Both the position numbers and the translations under genes were made by a program. The notes beneath the pieces were generated by a model that saw only the letters and a list, made by a program, of their open reading frames with translations, was not told where the DNA came from and searched no databases. DNA of 64,000 nucleotides from Pseudomonas extremorientalis. GTDB lineage: Bacteria > Pseudomonadota > Gammaproteobacteria > Pseudomonadales > Pseudomonadaceae. This document shows positions 7,301 to 15,878 of this stretch, one piece after another. The number at the start of each line of letters is the position of its first letter. Position 1 is the stretch's first letter. The DNA is taken from the NCBI RefSeq assembly GCF_001870465.1, contig NZ_MDGK01000063.1, forward strand, positions 47,745 to 111,744, given 5' to 3'.

Positions 7301-10300
7301 ATGGCTACGACCACCCTTGGGGTCAAACTTGACGACCCGACCCGCGAGCGCCTCAAGGCTGCCGCGACCTCCATTGATCGCACGCCTCACTGGCTGATCA
7401 AGCAGGCGATTTTCAATTACCTGGAGAAACTGGAGGGTGGTGCAACCCTGACCGAACTCAATGGTTTGAGCAGCAAGGACGCCGACGACGCGGGCGAGGT
7501 CCAGACCGACCACGCCCACCAGTGCTTCCTCGAATTCGCCGAAAGCATCCTGCCGCAATCCGTGCTGCGTGCGTCGATCACTGCCGCTTACCGTCGCCCC
7601 GAGCCGGAAGTGGTGCCGATGCTGATCGAACAGGCCCGCCTGCCGGCGCCGATGGCCGAAGCCACCAACAAGCTCGCCGCCTCGATTGCCGAAAAACTGC
7701 GTAACCAGAAGAGCGCCGGCGGCCGTGCCGGGATTGTCCAGGGCCTGCTGCAAGAGTTTTCCCTGTCGTCCCAGGAAGGCGTCGCCCTGATGTGCCTGGC
7801 CGAAGCGCTGCTGCGCATCCCGGACAAGGGCACCCGCGACGCGCTGATCCGCGACAAGATCAGCACCGGCAACTGGCAGCCGCATTTGGGCAACAGCCCG
7901 TCGCTGTTCGTCAACGCCGCCACCTGGGGCCTGCTGCTGACCGGCAAACTGGTCGCCACCCACAATGAAGCCGGCCTCACCTCGTCCCTGAGCCGCATCA
8001 TCGGCAAGAGCGGCGAGCCGATGATCCGCAAGGGCGTCGACATGGCCATGCGCCTGATGGGCGAACAGTTCGTCACCGGCGAAACCATCGCCGAAGCCCT
8101 GGCCAATGCGAGTAAGTTCGAAGCCAAAGGCTTCCGCTATTCCTACGACATGCTCGGTGAAGCCGCGCTCACCGAACACGATGCCCAGAAGTACCTGGCC
8201 TCGTACGAACAAGCCATCCACTCCATCGGCAAAGCCTCCCACGGCCGTGGGATTTATGAAGGCCCGGGCATTTCCATCAAGCTGTCGGCGCTGCACCCGC
8301 GCTACAGCCGTGCGCAGTATGAGCGCGTGATGGATGAGCTGTACCCGCGCCTGCTGTCCCTGACCCTGCTGGCCAAGCAATACGACATCGGTTTGAACAT
8401 CGACGCCGAAGAAGCCGACCGCCTGGAGCTGTCCCTGGACCTGCTCGAGCGCCTGTGCTTCGAGCCTCAACTGACTGGCTGGAACGGCATCGGTTTCGTG
8501 ATCCAGGCCTACCAGAAGCGTTGCCCGTATGTGATCGACTACGTCATCGACCTGGCGCGCCGCAGCCGCCACCGCCTGATGATCCGCCTGGTAAAAGGCG
8601 CGTACTGGGACAGCGAAATCAAGCGCGCCCAGGTAGAAGGCCTGGAAGGCTACCCGGTGTACACCCGCAAGGTGTACACCGACGTGTCCTACATCGCCTG
8701 CGCACGCAAACTGCTGTCGGTACCGGAAGTCATCTACCCGCAGTTCGCCACGCACAACGCCCACACGCTTTCGGCCATCTACCACATCGCCGGTCAGAAC
8801 TATTACCCCGGCCAGTACGAGTTCCAGTGCCTGCACGGCATGGGTGAGCCACTGTACGAGCAGGTTGTAGGCAAGGTTGCCGATGGCAAGCTGAACCGTC
8901 CGTGCCGCGTGTATGCACCGGTCGGCACCCACGAAACGCTGCTGGCCTACCTGGTCCGTCGCCTGCTGGAAAACGGCGCGAACACTTCGTTCGTCAACCG
9001 TATTGCCGACCAATCCATCTCGATCCAGGAGCTGGTGGCCGATCCGGTGGCCAGCATCGAGCAAATGGCCACGCTGGAAGGCGGCTTCGGCCTGCCGCAC
9101 CCGCGCATTCCATTGCCACGTGACCTGTACGGCAGCGACCGCGCCAACTCGGCCGGTATCGACCTGGCCAACGAACATCGCCTGGCATCGCTGTCCTGCG
9201 CCCTTCTCGCCACCGCTCACAACAACTGGAAAGCCACGCCGATGCTCGGTTGCACCTCCAGCGAGCAAGCAGCGGCGCCGGTGCTCAACCCGTCCGACCT
9301 GCGCGATGTAGTCGGTCATGTGCAAGAAGCCACCGTCGAAGATGTCGACAACGCCATCCAGTGCGCAATCAGTGCCGGTCCGATCTGGCAGGCCACCCCG
9401 CCCGCCGAACGCGCCGCGATCCTGGAGCGCGCCGCCGACCTGATGGAGGGCGAGATCCAGCCGCTGATGGGCCTGCTGGCCCGCGAAGCCGGCAAGACCT
9501 TCGCCAACGCCATTGCCGAAGTGCGTGAAGCCGTGGACTTCCTGCGCTACTACGCGGTGCAGGCACGCAACGACTTCACCAACGACGCCCACCGCCCACT
9601 GGGCCCGGTGGTCTGCATCAGCCCGTGGAACTTCCCACTGGCCATCTTCAGCGGCCAAGTCGCCGCCGCATTGGCCGCCGGCAACCCGGTACTGGCCAAG
9701 CCGGCCGAACAAACTCCGCTGGTCGCCGCGCAAGCCGTGCGCATCCTGTTGGAAGCCGGTATTCCGGAAGGCGTGCTGCAACTGCTGCCGGGCCAGGGCG
9801 AAACCGTGGGTGCCCGCCTGGTGGGGGATGATCGAGTCAAAGGCGTGATGTTCACCGGCTCCACCGAAGTGGCGCGCCTGCTGCAACGCAACGTCGCCGG
9901 CCGCCTGGATGCCCAGGGCCGTCCGATCCCGTTGATCGCCGAAACCGGCGGCCAGAACGCGATGATCGTCGACTCCTCGGCGCTGACCGAACAAGTCGTG
10001 ATCGACGTGGTGTCTTCGGCCTTCGACAGCGCCGGCCAGCGTTGCTCGGCCCTGCGCGTACTGTGCCTGCAGGAAGATTCAGCAGACCGTGTGATCGAAA
10101 TGCTCAAGGGCGCCATGGCTGAATGCCGCCTGGGCAACCCGGAGCGCCTGTCGGTGGATATCGGCCCGGTGATCGACGCCGAAGCCAAGGCCGGCATCGA
10201 GAAACACATCCAGGCCATGCGCGACAAAGGCCGCAGCGTATACCAGGTGGCGATTGCCGATGGTGAAGAGATCAAGCGCGGCACCTTCGTGATGCCAACC

Positions 10301-11254
10301 CTGATCGAACTGGAAAGCTTCGACGAGTTGCAACGCGAGATCTTCGGTCCGGTGCTGCACGTGGTGCGCTACAAGCGTAAAGAGATCGACCAGCTCATCG
10401 GCCAGATCAACGCTTCCGGCTACGGCCTGACCCTGGGCGTGCACACCCGTATCGACGAGACCATCGCCAAGGTGATCGACAACGTCAATGCCGGTAACGT
10501 CTATGTGAACCGCAACATCGTCGGTGCCGTGGTTGGCGTACAACCGTTCGGCGGCGAAGGCCTGTCGGGCACTGGTCCAAAAGCCGGTGGTCCGCTGTAC
10601 CTGTACCGCCTGCTGTCGACCCGTCCTACGGATGCGATCGAGCAATCCTTCGTACGCTGCGACGCACTGGCCGCACCGGATGTTCGTTTGCGCGACGCCA
10701 TGAGCCAACCGCTGACGGCCCTCAAAACCTGGGCCGACAGCAACCAGTTCAGCGAACTCAGCGCCCTGTGCAGCCAGTTCGCCGCGCAATCGCAAAGCGG
10801 TATCACCCGCCAACTGGCCGGCCCGACCGGCGAGCGCAACAGTTACGCCATCCTGCCCCGCGAGCACGTTCTGTGCCTGGCGGACGTGGAAGGTGATCTG
10901 TTGACGCAACTGGCGGCAGTGCTGGCCGTGGGCGGTTCGGCGGTATGGCCGGAATCTGACCTGACCAAAGCCTTGTTCCCACGCCTGCCGAAGGAGATTC
11001 AGGCGAAGATCAAGCGCGTGGCCGACTGGACCAAGGACGAAGTGGTGTTCGATGCGGTATTGCACCACGGTGATTCCGACCAGTTGCGCGCGGTGTGCCA
11101 GCAAGTGGCACAGCGTGGTGGCGCGATTGTCGGGGTGCATGGTTTGTCCCAGGGCGAGACGGCGATTGCGCTGGAGCGTTTGGTGATTGAGCGGGCGTTG
11201 AGTGTTAACACTGCTGCGGCGGGTGGCAACGCCAGCCTGATGACCATCGGCTAA
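7301..11254 (+). CDS. putA: Trifunctional PutA: transcriptional repressor, proline dehydrogenase, delta-1-pyrroline-5-carboxylate dehydrogenase
   Basis: A 1317-residue protein, close to E. coli PutA (1320). Residues 1-47 (MATTTLGVKLDDPTRERL) form the DNA-binding ribbon-helix-helix domain; a proline dehydrogenase barrel covers about 260-560 (GPGISIKLSALHPRYSRAQYER); an aldehyde dehydrogenase domain covers about 650-1120, with catalytic Cys915 in AGQRCSALRV; a C-terminal domain follows. It oxidises proline to glutamate at the membrane using FAD then NAD. The ATG at 7301 is chosen for its GAGGA site eight bases upstream; 12 further codons are open before it. It would repress put through the GTTGCA sites. 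Confidence 0.97.
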   Translation: MATTTLGVKLDDPTRERLKAAATSIDRTPHWLIKQAIFNYLEKLEGGATLTELNGLSSKDADDAGEVQTDHAHQCFLEFAESILPQSVLRASITAAYRRPEPEVVPMLIEQARLPAPMAEATNKLAASIAEKLRNQKSAGGRAGIVQGLLQEFSLSSQEGVALMCLAEALLRIPDKGTRDALIRDKISTGNWQPHLGNSPSLFVNAATWGLLLTGKLVATHNEAGLTSSLSRIIGKSGEPMIRKGVDMAMRLMGEQFVTGETIAEALANASKFEAKGFRYSYDMLGEAALTEHDAQKYLASYEQAIHSIGKASHGRGIYEGPGISIKLSALHPRYSRAQYERVMDELYPRLLSLTLLAKQYDIGLNIDAEEADRLELSLDLLERLCFEPQLTGWNGIGFVIQAYQKRCPYVIDYVIDLARRSRHRLMIRLVKGAYWDSEIKRAQVEGLEGYPVYTRKVYTDVSYIACARKLLSVPEVIYPQFATHNAHTLSAIYHIAGQNYYPGQYEFQCLHGMGEPLYEQVVGKVADGKLNRPCRVYAPVGTHETLLAYLVRRLLENGANTSFVNRIADQSISIQELVADPVASIEQMATLEGGFGLPHPRIPLPRDLYGSDRANSAGIDLANEHRLASLSCALLATAHNNWKATPMLGCTSSEQAAAPVLNPSDLRDVVGHVQEATVEDVDNAIQCAISAGPIWQATPPAERAAILERAADLMEGEIQPLMGLLAREAGKTFANAIAEVREAVDFLRYYAVQARNDFTNDAHRPLGPVVCISPWNFPLAIFSGQVAAALAAGNPVLAKPAEQTPLVAAQAVRILLEAGIPEGVLQLLPGQGETVGARLVGDDRVKGVMFTGSTEVARLLQRNVAGRLDAQGRPIPLIAETGGQNAMIVDSSALTEQVVIDVVSSAFDSAGQRCSALRVLCLQEDSADRVIEMLKGAMAECRLGNPERLSVDIGPVIDAEAKAGIEKHIQAMRDKGRSVYQVAIADGEEIKRGTFVMPTLIELESFDELQREIFGPVLHVVRYKRKEIDQLIGQINASGYGLTLGVHTRIDETIAKVIDNVNAGNVYVNRNIVGAVVGVQPFGGEGLSGTGPKAGGPLYLYRLLSTRPTDAIEQSFVRCDALAAPDVRLRDAMSQPLTALKTWADSNQFSELSALCSQFAAQSQSGITRQLAGPTGERNSYAILPREHVLCLADVEGDLLTQLAAVLAVGGSAVWPESDLTKALFPRLPKEIQAKIKRVADWTKDEVVFDAVLHHGDSDQLRAVCQQVAQRGGAIVGVHGLSQGETAIALERLVIERALSVNTAAAGGNASLMTIG

Positions 11255-11277
11255 CCCTGACGAAACACGGCCAAAAT

Positions 11278-11364
11278 GTGGGAGGGGGCTTGCCCTCGAT
11301 AGCAGTGGATCAGTCACCTGTGTATTGACTGAAGCGCCGCAATCGGGGGCAAGCCCCCTCCCAC
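11278..11364. repeat. REPIN (GTGGGAGGGGGC family)
   Basis: Inverted REP halves GTGGGAGGGGGCTTGCCCTCGAT and its near-complement ending CAAGCCCCCTCCCAC flank about 40 bp of unrelated sequence. It lies between putA and the acyl-CoA dehydrogenase gene and may act as a 3' stem-loop for putA. The same architecture recurs at 45028-45114 and 46321-46407. Confidence 0.9.
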
Positions 11365-11482
11365 ATGGCCTGCACCCTACCTCCCACCCGCGTTTTGCCT
11401 CTGCATCACCCAAATCAATGTTGCTATCCAGCCTCTATTCGCGCACTTAGACTCAGGCCAATTCCTCCAAAGGTAATCCGCC

Positions 11483-13285
11483 ATGTCCGAGACGCTGCTC
11501 AGTTCCCGCAATCTGGCTTTCGAGCTGTACGAAGTCCTCGATGCCGAGGGCCTGACCCAGCGCGAGCGGTTTGCCGAGCACAATCGCGAAACCTTCGACG
11601 CGGCCATCAGCACCGCCCGCAGCATTGCGGAAAAATACTTTGCGCCCCACAACCGCAAGAACGACGAGAACGAACCGCGCTACGAAGACGGCAAGGCCAT
11701 TCTGATTCCGGAGGTCAAACCGGCGGTGGATGCGTTCCTTGAAGCCGGTTTCCTCAACGCAGCACGCAGTTTCGAAGCCGGTGGCATGCAACTGCCCACC
11801 CTGTTGTCACAAGCCTGTTTCGCGCACTTCCAATCGGCGAACGCCGCGTCCACGTCCTACCCGTTCCTGACCATGGGCGCCGCCAACCTGATCGAAAGCT
11901 TCGGCACCGACGATCAGAAACAACGCTTCCTGCAACCGATGATCGACGGCCGTTTCTTCGGCACCATGGCACTGACTGAACCCCATGCAGGTTCATCGCT
12001 GTCGGATATTCGCACCCGCGCAGAACCAGCGGCTGACGGCACCTATCGCCTCAAGGGCAACAAGATCTTTATTTCCGGCGGCGATCACCCGCTGTCGGAA
12101 AACATCGTGCACATGGTGCTGGCCAAGCTGCCGGACGCGCCCGCCGGGGTGAAGGGCATTTCGCTGTTTATCGTGCCCAAGTTCCTGGTCAACGACGATG
12201 GCAGCCTGGGCGAGCGCAACGATGTGTTGCTGGCCGGTCTGTTCCACAAGATGGGCTGGCGCGGCACCACCTCCACGGCGTTGAATTTCGGCGATAACGG
12301 CAACTGTGTCGGTTATCTGGTGGGTAAACCGCACCAGGGGTTGAGCTGCATGTTCCAGATGATGAACGAGGCACGCATCGGCGTGGGCATGGGCGCGGTA
12401 ATGCTTGGCTACGCCGGCTACCTCTATTCCCTGGAGTACGCCCGCGAACGCCCTCAAGGTCGCCTGCCCGACAGCAAGGATCCTACAACCGCACCGGTCT
12501 CGATCATCCAGCACGCCGACATCAAGCGCATGCTGCTCACACAAAAATCCTATGTGGAAGGCGCCTTCGACCTGGGCCTCTACGCCGCACGCCTGTTCGA
12601 CGACACCACCACCCTGGAAACCGAAGACGCGCGCAAACAGGCCCATGAACTGCTGGACCTGCTGACCCCCATCGTCAAATCCTGGCCGTCGGAGTTCTGC
12701 CTCAAGGCCAACGAACTGGCGATCCAGATTCTCGGCGGCCACGGCTACACCCGTGAATACCCGGTGGAGCAGTACTACCGTGATAACCGCCTGAACCCGA
12801 TCCATGAAGGCACCCATGGCATTCAGTCCCTGGATTTGCTGGGGCGCAAGCTGGCACAAAATGGCGGCGCGGGCTTGAAGCAACTCATCAGGTTGATCGC
12901 CGAAACCGGCGCCCGTGCGCAGCAATATCCAAGCCTCACTGCACTGAGGGAACCGCTGGAACAACTGGTGAACCGCCTGCAAGGCGTGACCATCGGCCTG
13001 CTGACGGATCTCGCCCAGGGCAAGGTCAACAGCAGCCTGGCGAACTCGGCGCTGTACTTGAAGGTGTTCGGACATACGGTGATTGGCTGGCGCTGGCTGG
13101 AACAGGCAATTCGCGCCGAAGAAGGCTTGGCCAAGGGCAATGCGGCCGATGTGGCCTTCTACAAAGGCAAGCTCCGGGCAGCCCGGTACTTCCTGACCTG
13201 GGAAGTACCGGGCTGCCATCATGAACTGGCGATTCTGGAGGCACGCGATGACACGTGCCTCGGTATGCAGGAGGAGTGGTTCTAA
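11483..13285 (+). CDS. Acyl-CoA dehydrogenase family protein (DmdC-like)
   Basis: A 600-residue flavoprotein of the long acyl-CoA dehydrogenase class with a C-terminal extension. Visible family motifs are FFGTMALTEPHAGSSLSDIRTRA (flavin and substrate contact, about residues 154-175), KIFISGGDH, and QILGGHGYTREYPVEQYYRDNRL near 415-437. Members oxidise acyl-CoA to 2-enoyl-CoA with FAD and pass electrons to ETF. The N-terminal segment and the C-terminal domain resemble DmdC/FadE-like enzymes, but the substrate cannot be set from sequence. It is monocistronic, and its stop overlaps convergent zapA by 4 bp. Confidence 0.88.
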   Translation: MSETLLSSRNLAFELYEVLDAEGLTQRERFAEHNRETFDAAISTARSIAEKYFAPHNRKNDENEPRYEDGKAILIPEVKPAVDAFLEAGFLNAARSFEAGGMQLPTLLSQACFAHFQSANAASTSYPFLTMGAANLIESFGTDDQKQRFLQPMIDGRFFGTMALTEPHAGSSLSDIRTRAEPAADGTYRLKGNKIFISGGDHPLSENIVHMVLAKLPDAPAGVKGISLFIVPKFLVNDDGSLGERNDVLLAGLFHKMGWRGTTSTALNFGDNGNCVGYLVGKPHQGLSCMFQMMNEARIGVGMGAVMLGYAGYLYSLEYARERPQGRLPDSKDPTTAPVSIIQHADIKRMLLTQKSYVEGAFDLGLYAARLFDDTTTLETEDARKQAHELLDLLTPIVKSWPSEFCLKANELAIQILGGHGYTREYPVEQYYRDNRLNPIHEGTHGIQSLDLLGRKLAQNGGAGLKQLIRLIAETGARAQQYPSLTALREPLEQLVNRLQGVTIGLLTDLAQGKVNSSLANSALYLKVFGHTVIGWRWLEQAIRAEEGLAKGNAADVAFYKGKLRAARYFLTWEVPGCHHELAILEARDDTCLGMQEEWF

Positions 13286-13575
13286 GGCGTTCCGATCGCC
13301 TTGGAAATCACATCGACCGTGGCGCTGACTTGCTCTTGGTAACGGTCGAGTTCCTGCTGGTGAGCCTGCTGCATTTCGATCTGCTCGGCGCACAGGTTCA
13401 GCGCCGCCAGCACCAGTAATTTGTCACCGATCAGGGTCGGGTACTTTTTCTTGGTGGTGGCCAGGGAGGCCTTGAGCAGGGTCACGGCGTGCATCAGGGT
13501 CTTATCTTCCCCAGGCGGGGCCTTGATCGAGTAATCCTCTCCGAGAATCGAAACGACCTTTATCCCTTCACTCAT
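13282..13575 (-). CDS. zapA: Cell division protein ZapA
   Basis: A 97-residue ZapA-family protein: an N-terminal globular part (VVSILGEDYSIKAPPGEDKTLMHAVTLL) and a C-terminal coiled coil (LCAEQIEMQQAHQQELDRYQEQV). ZapA bundles FtsZ protofilaments at the midcell ring. It overlaps the upstream ZapB-like gene by 4 bp (ATGA), so the two are translationally coupled. In other Pseudomonas I recall 6S RNA just downstream of zapA; here the convergent acyl-CoA dehydrogenase gene follows directly and no 6S-like sequence was seen. Confidence 0.94.
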   Translation of the reverse strand: MSEGIKVVSILGEDYSIKAPPGEDKTLMHAVTLLKASLATTKKKYPTLIGDKLLVLAALNLCAEQIEMQQAHQQELDRYQEQVSATVDVISKAIGTP

Positions 13576-13802
13576 GCGCTGACAGGCCCTGCACTCACAC
13601 GCTCAACCAGCGCCTGGATACGGGCGGCGGTGGCGCCGTGCTTCTCTTCCTGTTCCATCAGGCTCAGTTGCAGGCTGTCGTTCTCATCCTTGGCGCGGGC
13701 CAGTTCGGCCTTGAGGGATTCATTGCTGCCCAGCAGGTCCTGATTCTGTTGTACGAGGTCGCTGACGAGTTGTTCCAATTGGCTGAGAGATGCTTCTAAC
13801 AT
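13572..13802 (-). CDS. TIGR02449/ZapB-like small coiled-coil protein
   Basis: A 76-residue, almost entirely coiled-coil protein (MLEASLSQLEQLVSDLVQQNQDLL, with Leu heptads throughout). It matches the TIGR02449 family regularly found upstream of zapA in gammaproteobacteria. By analogy with ZapB it may help organise the Z ring through ZapA, but this is inference from context. It is the first gene of a two-gene operon with zapA. Confidence 0.88.
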   Translation of the reverse strand: MLEASLSQLEQLVSDLVQQNQDLLGSNESLKAELARAKDENDSLQLSLMEQEEKHGATAARIQALVERVSAGPVSA

Positions 13803-14079
13803 TTTGATTTCTCTGGCTTTTCAAAGGGCGGTGACGATAAAGAAAATTCACCTCGGATGCCAGGGTTATCCCCGGCGCGCGGCCCGTTTTTTAAGGGCCG
13901 GGCCGCACTTTCGAGCCTTAGTGACTGCATTTACCGGATCTGGTTCCTGAATCAGTCAAACCCCTCGTCAGGTGCGACAAAACCGCACACGCCCCTTTAG
14001 ACTTTAGTCGTACGACCGATAGAGAGGCACACCCCGTCTCACGGCCGCACGGATCGCGCTTCTCCCCCAGGATTCCCGC
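13803..14079. promoter_or_regulatory. Divergent intergenic region with hairpin and a GTCGTACGAC palindrome
   Basis: This 277-bp gap separates zapB-like (minus) and the chemoreceptor gene (plus). At 13879-13906 there is a GC-rich hairpin with two alternative pairings (CGGCCC/GGGCCG with a T-rich loop, or GCGGCCC/GGGCCGC). At 14007-14016 lies the perfect 10-bp palindrome GTCGTACGAC, 64 bp before the chemoreceptor start and preceded by TTTAGACTTTA. The palindrome is well placed to be a regulator site for the chemoreceptor; its protein is unknown to me. Confidence 0.45.
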
Positions 14080-15705
14080 ATGTCGCTTCGTAATATGAAT
14101 ATCGCTCCGAGGGCCTTCCTCGGCTTCGCGTTTATTGGTGCGTTGATGTTGTTTCTCGGTGTGTTCGCCCTGAATCAGATGAGCAAAATCCGCGCCGCCA
14201 CCGAAGACATCACCCTGTCCAGCGTGCCGAGCATTCGCGCCCTGGATGAGTTCACCCAACTGACCCTGCGCCTGCGGGTGCTGTCGTACCGCCTGCTGAC
14301 CAACCGTGAACCGGATGTGCAACAGAAAACCCTGGAAGCCTTCGAGCTGCGCAACCAGCAGATCCGCACCGCCCAGGGCATCTACGAAAAACTGATCGAG
14401 AGCAGTGAGGAGCGTTCGACCTATGACGAGTACGTACGCCTGCTCGGCCAGTACCACCAGATTGAAGAGCGCATGAAGAGCCTGTCACGGGCCAATCAAG
14501 TGGAGGAACTGCGCAGCCTGCTCAACACCGAATTGCTCAGCAACTCCGAGCAAGTCAACGCCGTGCTCACGCGGCTGCTGGACCTCAACAACACGATGGC
14601 CCTGACCACCAATAAGGAAGCCGAGGACCAATACAACATGGCCTTCAACCTGGTGGTAAGCCTGTTGGTGGTCGCCACGCTGCTGACCCTGCTGTTTGCC
14701 TGGCTGTTGACCCGCAGCATCACACTGCCCATTTCCCAGGCATTGGAAGCTGCGGAAGAAGTGGCCGAAGGCAACCTGACCCGCCCGATCAAGGTCGACG
14801 GCAACGACGAAGCCGGGCGCCTGCTGGCAGCCATGGCCAAGATGCAGGACAAGCTGCGCGACACCCTGCAACGCATCGCCGGTTCCGCCACCCAGTTGGC
14901 ATCGGCCGCCGAAGAGTTGAACGCGGTCACCGACGAAAGCGCCCGTGGCCTGACCCAGCAAAACAATGAAATCGAACAAGCCGCCACGGCGGTGAATGAA
15001 ATGACCAGTGCCGTCGAAGAAGTTGCTCGCAATGCGGTGAGCACCTCCGAAGCGTCGCGCAACGCCACCACCTCCGCCGGTGATGGCCGTGATCTGGTGC
15101 AGGAAACGGTCGGCGCCATCGAGCGCATGAGCGCCGACGTGCAAGCCACCGCGACCCTGATTGGCGACCTGGCCAATGAGTCCCGCGATATCGGCAAGGT
15201 ACTCGACGTGATCCGTGGCCTGGCCGACCAGACTAACCTGCTGGCCCTGAACGCGGCGATTGAAGCCGCGCGTGCCGGTGAAGCCGGTCGCGGCTTTGCG
15301 GTAGTGGCCGATGAGGTGCGGGCCCTGGCCCATCGCACACAGCAGTCGACCAGCGAAATCGAGCGGATGATCGGCAGTATCCAGGCCGGCACCGAGCACG
15401 CGGTGGATTCTATGCGCAACAGCACCGAACGCGCCGAATCGACGCTGAACATCGCCAAAGGTGCCGGGATGTCACTGGATACCATCAACACCGCAATCGT
15501 CGAGATCAACGAGCGCAACCTGGTGATCGCCAGCGCGGCGGAAGAGCAGGCGCAGGTGGCGCGGGAAGTGGACCGCAACCTGGTGAACATCCGCGATTTG
15601 TCGGTGCAGTCGGCCACCGGCGCCAGCCAGACAAGCGCGGCGAGCAGTGAACTGTCGCGCCTGGCAGTGGACCTGAACGGCATGGTCGGCCGCTTCCGCC
15701 TCTGA
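14080..15705 (+). CDS. Methyl-accepting chemotaxis protein with four-helix-bundle sensor
   Basis: A 541-residue transmembrane chemoreceptor. TM1 is about residues 12-32, a periplasmic helical ligand-binding region (4HB type) spans about 33-186, TM2 about 187-210, HAMP about 211-263, and the cytoplasmic signalling domain has the conserved hairpin tip RGLADQTNLLALNAAIEAAR at about 378-397. It would modulate CheA through CheW on ligand binding. No C-terminal CheR-docking pentapeptide is visible. The ligand is unknown. The gene is monocistronic, followed by a single REP stem-loop. Confidence 0.92.
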   Translation: MSLRNMNIAPRAFLGFAFIGALMLFLGVFALNQMSKIRAATEDITLSSVPSIRALDEFTQLTLRLRVLSYRLLTNREPDVQQKTLEAFELRNQQIRTAQGIYEKLIESSEERSTYDEYVRLLGQYHQIEERMKSLSRANQVEELRSLLNTELLSNSEQVNAVLTRLLDLNNTMALTTNKEAEDQYNMAFNLVVSLLVVATLLTLLFAWLLTRSITLPISQALEAAEEVAEGNLTRPIKVDGNDEAGRLLAAMAKMQDKLRDTLQRIAGSATQLASAAEELNAVTDESARGLTQQNNEIEQAATAVNEMTSAVEEVARNAVSTSEASRNATTSAGDGRDLVQETVGAIERMSADVQATATLIGDLANESRDIGKVLDVIRGLADQTNLLALNAAIEAARAGEAGRGFAVVADEVRALAHRTQQSTSEIERMIGSIQAGTEHAVDSMRNSTERAESTLNIAKGAGMSLDTINTAIVEINERNLVIASAAEEQAQVAREVDRNLVNIRDLSVQSATGASQTSAASSELSRLAVDLNGMVGRFRL

Positions 15706-15727
15706 CTGAAACAACTGGGTCAAAACT

Positions 15728-15753
15728 GTGGGAGTGGGCTTGCCCCCTCCCAC
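15728..15753. repeat. Single REP stem-loop
   Basis: GTGGGAG (15728-15734) and CTCCCAC (15747-15753) enclose an inner GGGC/GCCC pairing. It is a solitary, slightly degenerate REP of the GTGGGAGGGGGC family, 22 bp after the chemoreceptor stop, placed to act as its transcript end. Confidence 0.8.
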
Positions 15754-15878
15754 ATTTGAATCGCTGTGAATCTGGAAAAGCTTTTTGACAGCGCAGCAAT
15801 TCAACAGGTTAGAATCGCTGGCACGCAGACTGCATGGTCAGTTTGCGCCCTGTCTTGTTTGCCCATGGAGTACTGCCT

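Noticed and set aside
7070..9994. A 974-codon minus-strand frame opposite putA
   Set aside because: Same codon-bias artefact; it is low-complexity (His/Gln/Gly/Val rich) and covers the put operators.
13575..14079. 6S RNA beside zapA
   Set aside because: Commonly located downstream of zapA in Pseudomonas as I recall, but here the acyl-CoA dehydrogenase gene follows directly, and the upstream gap shows no 6S-like pairing of its ends.
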